13,648 nucleotides of DNA from JAAEQG01 sp023133475. Its GTDB lineage: Bacteria > Planctomycetota > Phycisphaerae > UBA1845. The notes under the pieces are model-generated. The model saw only the letters and a list, made by a program, of their open reading frames with translations, was not told the origin of the DNA and did not search any database. Shown here piece by piece: positions 1 to 5,848 of the stretch (the first letter of the stretch is position 1; each line of letters opens with the position of its first letter). Made by a program: the position numbers and the translations under genes. The stretch lies in the NCBI GenBank assembly GCA_030631415.1, contig DAOVLE010000147.1:1-13648 (forward strand), read 5' to 3'.

Positions 1-106
1 CTCCGCCGGCGTCGGAGGTGATTTTTCCCCCGTCAAAGCGGGCAACGACTTCCCGCTGACCGAGGGACTGGAAACTGAAGGATTTTTGATTACACTCTGT
101 TGTCAT
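1..106 (-). CDS. IS1380-family transposase, N-terminal fragment (runs off the window)
   Basis: Reading the minus strand from an ATG at 106 gives 35 codons beginning MTTECNQKSFSF and then QREVVARFDGGKITSDAGG, which continue past base 1. The 'VVARFDGG.ITSDAGG' block is the conserved N-terminal signature of IS1380-family DDE transposases as I know the family; the catalytic core would lie to the left of the window. A strong Shine-Dalgarno (GAGGAG, complement of 115-120) sits 8 bases before the ATG and fixes the start. The full-length protein is usually 400-500 residues, so only the first part is visible and intactness cannot be judged. The right end of the insertion sequence should fall between about 120 and 200, just before the palindromic element at 201-338, but I cannot identify its terminal inverted repeat with only one end visible. 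Confidence 0.85.
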   Translation of the reverse strand, partial: MTTECNQKSFSFQSLGQREVVARFDGGKITSDAGG

Positions 107-200
107 GCGGCTAGCTCCTCTGTGCGATGTAAATTGAATTCGCAATAGGTTTTATCGCACAGAGGGCGGCCTTTTTCCACCCCCCTTGTGAGAAATGCGG

Positions 201-338
201 GCTAGGCCCGGCATTTATGCCGGGTATTGGAGTGGTTGCCTTTCCCCCCCCGTTCCGCCCCGCCGCCGAAGGCGGCGGGGCGGAACGGGGGGGATTCTTC
301 ATTCGGCCTTCTCACCCGGCATAAATGCCGGGCCTAGC
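201..338. repeat. Nested inverted-repeat element (MITE/REPIN-like)
   Basis: Two perfect 25-bp copies in opposite orientation (201-225 and 314-338) each contain the near-palindrome CCCGGCATTTATGCCGGG. They flank a perfect 23-bp stem (245-267 paired with 271-293) closed by a three-base GAA loop. The whole 138-bp unit can fold as one long cruciform or hairpin with side hairpins. It has no coding capacity of its own. It lies just outside the start region of the IS1380 transposase, so it could be a separate small mobile unit or part of the IS end; I favour a separate unit because the 25-bp repeats are complete on both sides. Confidence 0.8.
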
Positions 339-391
339 GCGACGGAATGCCTGAGATTGCCTCCTCACCACGGGTTTACTGAGTGTTTACG

Positions 392-462
392 GTCGGGTCC
401 GCAGACCCGACGTTTGGGATCCCTAGTCACCGGGGGATGTCGGGTCTGCGGACCCGACCTAC
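392..462. repeat. Pair of inverted REP-like palindromes after the trmO-like gene
   Basis: GTCGGGTCCGCAGACCCGAC at 392-411 and its exact reverse complement at 439-458 are separated by 27 bases. Each is itself a near-perfect palindrome. On the minus strand the second copy is preceded by GTAG (459-462) and begins 3 bases after the stop codon of the methyltransferase gene. A third, slightly diverged copy with the same GTAG foot lies at 5821-5844 after leuS. The pair could act as a transcript 3'-end hairpin, but there is no T-run, so a classical intrinsic terminator is not supported. Confidence 0.85.
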
Positions 463-465
463 AGG

Positions 466-912
466 TTATCGCTTCAGGCCGGCCATACTGACCTTGATGT
501 CCAGCACTGGTGTCCCGTTGAAGGCGTCAAGACCGCGAACAACAAGCGTTGTCCCTTTGACATCCAGTAGTTCAACATCGGTGACCCCTATGGGCGTCAG
601 GCGGTTCGGCGTGCGTGAAGCGAATGGGCCTACTTGCTTGCCGTCCCATCCACGGGCGAACACGCTCTTCACCGGTCCAGCCTGGTGAAAGTGCCATAAA
701 ATGGTCAGATAGCGTTCATCTTGCAGGCCCGTCATGAACCGGGCCATTCCGGGATACAGGTGGATATCCGAAACATCGCCGCCGGTTGTGTCGAAATCCC
801 CGGCACCTCGTTGCTTGTCGTTGACCACGACACCGATAGGCCTGATGGCTATAGGTTGAGCATCACCGTACAGCGACTCAACGGAGACCGGTTTGCCGTC
901 AATGAGTATCAC
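466..912 (-). CDS. TrmO/TsaA-like (UPF0066) SAM-dependent tRNA methyltransferase
   Basis: This 148-residue protein matches the TsaA/TrmO beta-barrel family, whose E. coli member N6-methylates t6A37 of tRNAs using S-adenosylmethionine. Visible family motifs are IRPIGVV (23-29), WHFHQ (73-77), FASRTPNRLTPIG (97-109, the family's FATRSPxRPNPIG) and RGLDAFNGTPVLDIK (126-140). It is short, equivalent to the catalytic domain only, as in archaeal-type members. The usual PRQ-type SAM-loop motif after the first strand is not obvious (NDKQRGAGDF instead), so its substrate may differ from that of classical TrmO. The start is uncertain: GTG at 912 has a GGAGG 14 bases upstream, and the frame stays open further upstream into the repeat at 925-1147 until a TGA near 990-1000. 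The first ~20 residues may not be native. Family assignment is firm; the exact reaction is inferred. Confidence 0.82.
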   Translation of the reverse strand: MILIDGKPVSVESLYGDAQPIAIRPIGVVVNDKQRGAGDFDTTGGDVSDIHLYPGMARFMTGLQDERYLTILWHFHQAGPVKSVFARGWDGKQVGPFASRTPNRLTPIGVTDVELLDVKGTTLVVRGLDAFNGTPVLDIKVSMAGLKR

Positions 913-924
913 CGAGCTATTCTT

Positions 925-1147
925 AGCCTCCGGAGGAGGCGATGGAATATAGCCCAGGGTGAAGCGCAGCGAACCCTGGGTAGGCTGTCCTTCTCACCCA
1001 AAGCCCCTGAAAGGGGCGATGGATCGCCAGGCTCACCGCGGATTCCGTCGCCCCCTCCGGGGGCTCGGGTGGCACGGAATGTCAACCCAGGGCTCGCTTC
1101 GCTTCGCCCTGGGCTATATCCCATCGCCCCCTTCGAGGGCTGAGAAT
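925..1147. repeat. Composite inverted repeat (REPIN-like) upstream of the trmO-like gene
   Basis: The 47-bp segments 935-981 and 1085-1131 are inverted copies of one another with only a handful of differences. Each contains a palindromic core of the type AGCCCAGGG...CCCTGGGT and a GGCGATGG motif. Smaller palindromes (AGCCTCCGGAGGAGGC-type at the left edge, CCCTTCGAGGG-type at the right edge, and CCCCTGAAAGGGG and CCCCCTCCGGGGG inside) make it a chain of hairpins. No gene is supported inside it; the short reading frames here are by-products of the repeat. It directly abuts the 5' end of the trmO-like gene and supplies the GGAGG that would serve as its ribosome binding site. Confidence 0.8.
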
Positions 1148-1208
1148 GTGCCACCGTGTTCATAAACACGTGCTCTTAGGTTCACGGCGCTGGGCGGTAC
1201 ACCGTTTT

Positions 1209-1248
1209 GGCCGCTCCCTTACGGTTGCGGTACTGATCAATGCGGCTT
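1209..1248. repeat. REP-like element after the TerB-domain gene (family of 2041-2127)
   Basis: The core GGCCGCTCCCTTACGGTTGC and following GGTACTGAT are nearly identical to the segment at 2097-2127 and, inverted, to 2041-2071. On the minus strand it forms an imperfect hairpin with an outer CCGC/GCGG stem and an inner CC-GTAA-GG stem-loop. It lies about 20 bases downstream of the stop codon of the TerB-domain gene (minus strand), so it is again placed in the 3' flank of a gene. Confidence 0.75.
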
Positions 1249-1269
1249 AAACCAACAACGGTATTGGGG

Positions 1270-1848
1270 TTAGCCAAGACGTTTGGTGAGGTGGTCTTTG
1301 GCCTCCTCTCCGAAAACCGCGGCGATTTTGGCGATGGTGGAACGTTCCTGGTCGCTGATCTTGTCGCCCAGGCCCAGGAACCCGCCGCTGGCCTGAGCCA
1401 CATTCATGCAGGCATCCAACACGCTGTGGGGGTGGGCGTTGCCGGCGAGCAGCAAGTCCTTGAGCACATCGAGAATCTCCTCCAGCACGGTATCCGAGGG
1501 GCGCTGCTCCAGCAACGAAGCCAGGAGGATTGCCGCCGGAGTTCCAGGCTCGATACCGTGATCCTCAGCCGCCTCGATGATCGCGTTTCGTTCCTTGGCT
1601 GATAGCGATCCGTCCGCCCATGCCACCTCGACCAACGGCATCAGGTGCAGCACGCCGACGGTCTGGCTGTCGAAGCCCAAGTCGCTGATACGTTGGGCGA
1701 GCTGCTCGTCGTCAACACCAACCTTTTGTGCGATGCTGCGATGCTCGACGGCGGATTGGGCTTTGGCCTCCAGGTCGGCCCGCATCCTCGCACGCTGGGC
1801 AGCCTCAAGCTCCAAAAAATACTGATCCTCTTTACCTAGTTGAGACAT
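1270..1848 (-). CDS. TerB-like domain protein, function unknown
   Basis: This is a 192-residue predicted cytosolic protein with no signal peptide or membrane segment. Residues 66-100 (VLHLMPLVEVAWADGSLSAKER...) carry the acidic, helical signature of the TerB family (tellurite-resistance-associated, possible metal-binding fold), with WADG at 77-80 and Glu86. A second half with ISDQERSTIAKIAAVFG resembles the repeated acidic helix seen in such proteins. The N-terminal 40 residues are charged and helical. Three in-frame ATGs exist (1863, 1854, 1848); the ATG at 1848 is chosen because GAGGAAG lies 6 bases upstream and overlaps the earlier candidates. The stop at 1270-1272 is followed by a REP-like hairpin. 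No ter operon genes are nearby, so a role in tellurite resistance should not be assumed; it may be a stand-alone stress or envelope-associated protein. Confidence 0.75.
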   Translation of the reverse strand: MSQLGKEDQYFLELEAAQRARMRADLEAKAQSAVEHRSIAQKVGVDDEQLAQRISDLGFDSQTVGVLHLMPLVEVAWADGSLSAKERNAIIEAAEDHGIEPGTPAAILLASLLEQRPSDTVLEEILDVLKDLLLAGNAHPHSVLDACMNVAQASGGFLGLGDKISDQERSTIAKIAAVFGEEAKDHLTKRLG

Positions 1849-1977
1849 CGCCATCTTCCTCATACCAAACGAACCGCTTCCGCCGCCGGCCCCACTTCGT
1901 CACAGCCGACGCCCACGCCCATTCTACCGTCCTTTGCCGGGGCGACCATCTCTCAAAACGGGCTTTTTTGCACCGCT

Positions 1978-2168
1978 GTAGGGCGGGTTCCACCCGCCAT
2001 ACGATGCTTGTAGGGCGGGTTTCATCCGCCATACCGCTACTGATCAGTACCGCGAGCGTTAGCGAGCGGCCTCGTCGAGACGGTGGTATGCCGCTTGGCC
2101 GCTCCCTTACGGTCGCGGTACTGATTAATGCGGGCTACAGCCCTGAAGGCGGGTGGAACCCGCCCTAC
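1978..2168. repeat. Composite REP cluster: three GTAG-GGCGGGT palindromes around an inverted-repeat pair
   Basis: Copies of a 21-bp palindrome starting GTAGGGCGGGT lie at 1978-1998 and 2010-2030 (plus orientation) and at 2148-2168 (minus orientation, identical to the first copy). Between them are two 31-bp inverted copies of the second repeat family (2041-2071 and 2097-2127, 27 of 31 positions matching). The cluster is therefore symmetrical overall, with its outer copies pointing inward. It fills much of the gap between the TerB-domain gene and clpC. No coding function is supported. Confidence 0.85.
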
Positions 2169-2185
2169 AGGCGGTTGCCAAGTCC

Positions 2186-2230
2186 GCGAGTTTTCCCCGG
2201 GGTTCCCCTGAACAATCAATGAAAACTCGC
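2186..2230. repeat. Inverted repeat upstream of clpC
   Basis: GCGAGTTTTC (2186-2195) and GAAAACTCGC (2221-2230) form a perfect 10-bp stem around a 25-base loop that contains the small palindrome CCCCGGGG. There is no T-run on either strand matching an intrinsic terminator. It is not a CIRCE (HrcA) or CtsR operator by sequence. Apart from this, 2231-2430 shows no gene or repeat that I can support. Confidence 0.5.
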
Positions 2231-2433
2231 CAGACGCCGATAGAACTACAGAGAAGCGGTGTCCGGCAGGCTACTGGGACGCCTCCTTGCTTATGTATGG
2301 GACCAGGCATAGAATTCATGTGCGGACAGACACGAGGGAAACCGTAGCGCAGCAGGCCAGCAGGCCACCAAGCCGCGGCTTGAGAAAGCCGGCATGGGGG
2401 TCAGCGGCAAAAAGTTAACACGCATTTGGGATT

Positions 2434-2463
2434 TTGACACGTTGGTGAGTTTTGGGCGATTAT
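2434..2463 (+). promoter_or_regulatory. Predicted sigma-70-type promoter of clpC
   Basis: A perfect -35 hexamer TTGACA (2434-2439) is followed after 18 bases by GATTAT (2458-2463; four of six matches to TATAAT). It would start transcription around 2470, leaving a roughly 30-base leader before the clpC start. This is a prediction from sequence only. Confidence 0.5.
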
Positions 2464-2501
2464 CGCGTAAGTGAGACGCCCACGGGGAGGCATTGGCCGA
2501 C

Positions 2502-5027
2502 ATGTTTGAACGATTTACCGATCGAGCTCGCAAGGTGATGGCATTAGCCAACCAGGAGGCTCAGCGATTCAACCACGAATACATCGGCACCGAGCACATC
2601 TTGCTGGGGTTGGTGAAAGAGGGCTCCGGGGTCGGAGCCAACGTGCTGAAAAGCCTCGAGGTCGACCTGCGCAAAGTGCGGCTGGAGGTGGAGAAGCTGG
2701 TCAACAGCGGCCCGGACATGGTCACCATGGGCAAGCTTCCCCAAACCCCCAGGGCCAAGAAGGTCATCGAGTTCGCCATCGAGGAGGCGCGGCAGCTCAA
2801 TCATAACTATGTGGGCACCGAGCATTTGCTGCTGGGGCTGTTGCGCGAGCAGGACGGCGTGGCAGCCAAGGTGCTCATGAACCTCAACCTGAAACTCGAC
2901 AGTGTCCGCGAAGAAGTGCTGAACCTACTGGGTGCCGGCGGTGACGCCGAGGACATGGGCATGGCGATGCCCTCACCCGAGTCCAAGAAGGGCAAGAGCA
3001 AGACCCCCGCGCTGGACTCCTTCGGGCGCGATCTGACCGAGATGGCACGTGAGGGCAAGTTGGACCCGGTGATCGGGCGTATGCGCGAGATCGAGCGGAT
3101 CATCCAGATTCTGTGCCGCAGGCAGAAGAACAATCCGGTGCTGTTGGGCGAGGCGGGCGTGGGCAAAACCGCCATCGTCGAGGGGCTGGCTCAGAAGATC
3201 GTGTGCGGGGATATTCCCGAGTTGCTGGCGGACCGCCGGATCGTGGTGCTCGACCTGGCTATGATGGTGGCTGGCACCAAGTATCGCGGGCAGTTCGAGG
3301 AGCGTATCAAGGCGGTCATGAACGAAGTCCGCCGTGCCCGCACGGTGATCCTGTTCATCGACGAGTTGCACACGCTGGTGGGAGCCGGCGGGGCGGAAGG
3401 GGCCATCGACGCCTCGAACGTGCTCAAGCCGGCGTTGAGCCGCGGTGAAATCCAGTGCATCGGAGCCACCACCCTCGATGAATACCGCAAGTACATCGAG
3501 AAGGATACGGCTTTGGAACGCCGCTTCCAGCAGATCATCGTCAATCCGCCGAACACCGATGAAACGTTCGACATTCTCAAGGGGCTGGTGGACCGGTATG
3601 AAGCCCACCATCGGGTGCGCATTACCGAAGAGGCGCTCGAATCGGCGGTCGAGTTGTCCAACCGGTACATTACCGGGCGTGTTCAGCCGGACAAGTCCAT
3701 CGATGTGATCGACGAGGCTGGTGCCCGGGTGCGGCTCAAGTCGATGACCAAGCCGCCCGACCTGACCCACCTCGAGCACGAGGAAGGGCGGATCGCCATG
3801 GAAAAGGAGGAGGCGGTCAAGAACGCCGACTACGAGCGTGCCGCCGAGCTGCGCGACACCTTTGAGTCGATCCGCAACAGGAAAGACGCGCTGATGCGGG
3901 ACTGGCGGGACAAGTCCAAGGAGACCGACGGAACGGTCGATCCGGAGATGGTGGCGGAAGTGATCAGCAGCATGACCGGGATTCCGTTGCGGAGGATGGA
4001 CAAGGACGAGGCGGATCGGCTCCTCTCGTTGGAGACCGAGTTGCACAAGCGTATCGTCAGCCAGGAGGAGGCGGTTTCCGCGGTGGCTCGTGCGGTGCGG
4101 CGTTCGCGTAGTGGGCTGAAGGACCCCAACCGCCCGATGGGCAGTTTTGTTTTCGTGGGGCCTTCCGGCGTGGGCAAGACCTATTTGGCCAAGTGCCTGG
4201 CGGAGTTCATGTTCGGCAATGCCGACGCGCTGCTTGTTCTGGACATGTCCGAGTATATGGAGAAGCACAACGTCTCGCGCCTGGTGGGGGCGCCTCCGGG
4301 CTATGTGGGCTACGAGGAGGGAGGCCAGCTCAGTGAATCCATCCGTCGCCGGCCTTACTCGGTGATCCTGCTCGACGAGATCGAGAAGGCTCACTCCGAC
4401 GTCTTTAACATGTTGCTTCAGATCATGGAGGAAGGGCGGCTGACCGACTCATTCGGGCGGCACGTGGACTTCAAGAACACCATCCTGATCATGACCAGCA
4501 ACGTGGGGGCTCACCGCATCACCCACCAGTCGGCGTTCGGTTTCCAGAAAAAGGACGAGGAAGTCTCCTATCAGAAGATGAAGGACACGCTCAAGAACGA
4601 GTTGGAGGATCACTTCCGCCCCGAGTTCTTGAATCGTCTGGATGAGATCGTCTGCTTCCACAAGTTGACGCACGATGACCTCACCCGCATTGTCGACCTG
4701 GAATTGGAGAAGTTGGCTGACCGCCTGCGGAAAAAGGGTCTGAAACTCGAAGTCACCCCCAAGGCCAAGGATTTTCTGATCGACCGTGGGACCGACGAGA
4801 AGTTCGGTGCTCGCCCATTGCGGCGTGCCATCGAGCAGTATGTCGAGGATTCTCTTTCCGAGCAGATGCTCCGCGGTGAATTCAAGGGCAAGGATTGGGT
4901 GCGGGTCGACGTCAAGCCTCCCGCCACCGACGACGATTTACCGATGCTGGTTTTCGAGGGCGGCAAATCCGAACCGGCTCGCGAAGCCGAACCGGTGGGA
5001 GCAGCCGAGGGCTCCGACGGCGCTTAG
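2502..5027 (+). CDS. clpC: ClpC-type AAA+ unfoldase, ATPase subunit of the Clp protease
   Basis: ClpC is the Hsp100 ring ATPase that unfolds proteins and feeds them to ClpP in the cytoplasm. The 841-residue product has the usual full length and order. It has a double Clp-N repeat (about 1-150), AAA+ domain 1 with Walker A GEAGVGKT (216-223), Walker B VILFIDE (282-288) and arginine finger region LERR, and a middle domain with a UVR-type segment (about 433-460, ADYERAAELRD). AAA+ domain 2 has Walker A GPSGVGKT (553-560) and Walker B VILLDE (621-626), and there is a ClpP-docking loop FGF (679-681). The UVR segment and middle-domain length distinguish ClpC from ClpA and ClpB. I start at ATG 2502 (MFERFTDRAR, the canonical beginning), with GGGGAGG at 2484-2490 upstream; a TTG at 2493 is in frame but too close to that site. 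It is apparently monocistronic: no mcsA/mcsB/ctsR neighbours. The tail after about residue 810 is acidic and likely disordered. Confidence 0.97.
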   Translation: MFERFTDRARKVMALANQEAQRFNHEYIGTEHILLGLVKEGSGVGANVLKSLEVDLRKVRLEVEKLVNSGPDMVTMGKLPQTPRAKKVIEFAIEEARQLNHNYVGTEHLLLGLLREQDGVAAKVLMNLNLKLDSVREEVLNLLGAGGDAEDMGMAMPSPESKKGKSKTPALDSFGRDLTEMAREGKLDPVIGRMREIERIIQILCRRQKNNPVLLGEAGVGKTAIVEGLAQKIVCGDIPELLADRRIVVLDLAMMVAGTKYRGQFEERIKAVMNEVRRARTVILFIDELHTLVGAGGAEGAIDASNVLKPALSRGEIQCIGATTLDEYRKYIEKDTALERRFQQIIVNPPNTDETFDILKGLVDRYEAHHRVRITEEALESAVELSNRYITGRVQPDKSIDVIDEAGARVRLKSMTKPPDLTHLEHEEGRIAMEKEEAVKNADYERAAELRDTFESIRNRKDALMRDWRDKSKETDGTVDPEMVAEVISSMTGIPLRRMDKDEADRLLSLETELHKRIVSQEEAVSAVARAVRRSRSGLKDPNRPMGSFVFVGPSGVGKTYLAKCLAEFMFGNADALLVLDMSEYMEKHNVSRLVGAPPGYVGYEEGGQLSESIRRRPYSVILLDEIEKAHSDVFNMLLQIMEEGRLTDSFGRHVDFKNTILIMTSNVGAHRITHQSAFGFQKKDEEVSYQKMKDTLKNELEDHFRPEFLNRLDEIVCFHKLTHDDLTRIVDLELEKLADRLRKKGLKLEVTPKAKDFLIDRGTDEKFGARPLRRAIEQYVEDSLSEQMLRGEFKGKDWVRVDVKPPATDDDLPMLVFEGGKSEPAREAEPVGAAEGSDGA

Positions 5028-5068
5028 TGCTTCGGTTCGTAAATTCGATGACGTAGCCGGCATGGGTG

Positions 5069-5102
5069 CATGGGCCACCCGTCCATGAGGGACTCGACCT
5101 AC
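5069..5102. repeat. Truncated REP-like copy between clpC and the zinc-ribbon membrane protein
   Basis: The segments ATGGGCCACCCGTCC (about 5070-5084) and GACTCGACCTACGGGGCT (from 5091) match, in the same order and orientation, those at 5800-5814 and 5833-5850, but the intervening palindrome half has been lost. The gene at 5099-5686 is thus bracketed by direct copies of the same composite. Its TAG stop codon is part of the GTAG foot of this copy. Confidence 0.65.
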
Positions 5103-5686
5103 GGGGCTGAGACCTTTTGCCCACACTCCGGGCAAACACCAGAAGTATTACTGGTGAGGTTGTAGCCGCAAAGCATGCACTGCCCTCGCCTCCGCCGGCG
5201 CCGGCGGCGCAACGGCCCCCTAATGAACGCAAGACCAGGGTAAATCAGGAACAGGGCGAAAAGGAACCAAAACGGAATGGTAACATTCGTCTGCTCTACA
5301 TTGCTCAACCACACAAAATTTAGACCGCCCCAGTGTGCCCTTCCGTTTTCGTCAAAGAAGAGTTTTTCGCGTCGAATCCTGAAACCCGCAGGTTCATCCA
5401 AAAAAGCCGCCTCCCGGGATAATAAAGTGTAGACTTTGAAACTCCCAAGCACCCTCGACCTCACAGTGTCACACGTCACTTTATCCACATGTCGTGACCA
5501 CGCGAAGGAGCATATGCCTTTATCGAACACCACCGAAAAGTTCGGAAGTTGCGTATGGTGCTTATTTCGCCAAAGGATAGTGTTCCAATAGCTACCCACC
5601 CACAGCACCAGCGTTGCTATGGTTGCCGGCAACAGGATGACAATGATAACTTTGCGAACCATTTGTGTTATCGCGAAACGCGGCAT
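5099..5686 (-). CDS. Membrane protein with C-terminal four-cysteine zinc ribbon, function unknown
   Basis: From ATG 5686 the product is 195 residues. A hydrophobic segment (about 12-32) is followed by a polar domain of about 100 residues and a second hydrophobic segment (about 137-155). Then come a run of nine arginines (160-167 region) and a zinc ribbon, CxxCGYNL...CPECG, with Cys170, 173, 185 and 188. Both termini would face the cytoplasm, with the middle domain outside. I do not recognise the middle domain; the zinc-ribbon tail is a type I associate with planctomycete proteins. The start is uncertain: the frame is open back to 5740, but those codons lie in the repeat beginning at 5722, and no candidate (5740, 5686, 5662) has a clear Shine-Dalgarno. 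I chose 5686 as the first ATG outside the repeat. It lies tail-to-tail with clpC and may be co-directional with leuS, but a repeat cluster separates them. Confidence 0.7.
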   Translation of the reverse strand: MPRFAITQMVRKVIIVILLPATIATLVLWVGSYWNTILWRNKHHTQLPNFSVVFDKGICSFAWSRHVDKVTCDTVRSRVLGSFKVYTLLSREAAFLDEPAGFRIRREKLFFDENGRAHWGGLNFVWLSNVEQTNVTIPFWFLFALFLIYPGLAFIRGPLRRRRRRRRGQCMLCGYNLTSNTSGVCPECGQKVSAP

Positions 5687-5721
5687 TCTGCTATCGGATT
5701 CGATAAACTGGAGTTTAGAAC

Positions 5722-5847
5722 CGTAGGGCGGGTGGCCCATGGCTTTAGCCGTGGGGGACGCAAATCGACGGACTATTCGTGTCCCCCACCGCTAAAGCGA
5801 TGGGCCACCCGTCCTCGGATGTCGGGTCTGCGGACTCGACCTACGGG
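5722..5847. repeat. Composite inverted repeat plus REP palindrome between leuS and the membrane-protein gene
   Basis: A 31-bp arm at 5729-5759 and its inverted copy at 5781-5811 match at 29 of 31 positions and can form a long hairpin with a 21-base loop. A GTAG foot (5723-5726) precedes the left arm. It is followed by a copy of the TCGGGTC-type palindrome (5821-5840, one difference from the copy at 439-458) with its own GTAG foot on the minus strand (5841-5844), 4 bases after the leuS stop codon. The two arm mismatches are compensatory within each arm (see findings). Confidence 0.85.
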
Positions 5848-5848
5848 G

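Noticed and set aside
195..491. Short open frames through the palindromic repeats at 200-490
   Set aside because: Their codons are the repeats themselves (Arg/Pro/Gly-rich) and there are no supporting ribosome binding sites.
909..1169. Overlapping frames in the 925-1147 repeat
   Set aside because: Open on both strands because of repeat symmetry; no protein-like composition.
1270..1848. Tellurite-resistance (ter) locus
   Set aside because: Only a TerB-like domain is present; no terC, terD or terZ homologues are adjacent.
1978..2168. CRISPR array
   Set aside because: Similar short palindromes recur, but they are in mixed orientation with irregular spacing, and no cas genes are visible.
2973..4394. 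473-codon open frame on the minus strand opposite clpC
   Set aside because: It is the antisense of a firmly identified gene in GC-rich DNA; the translation is His/Arg/Leu-rich without any known domain, as expected of a shadow frame.
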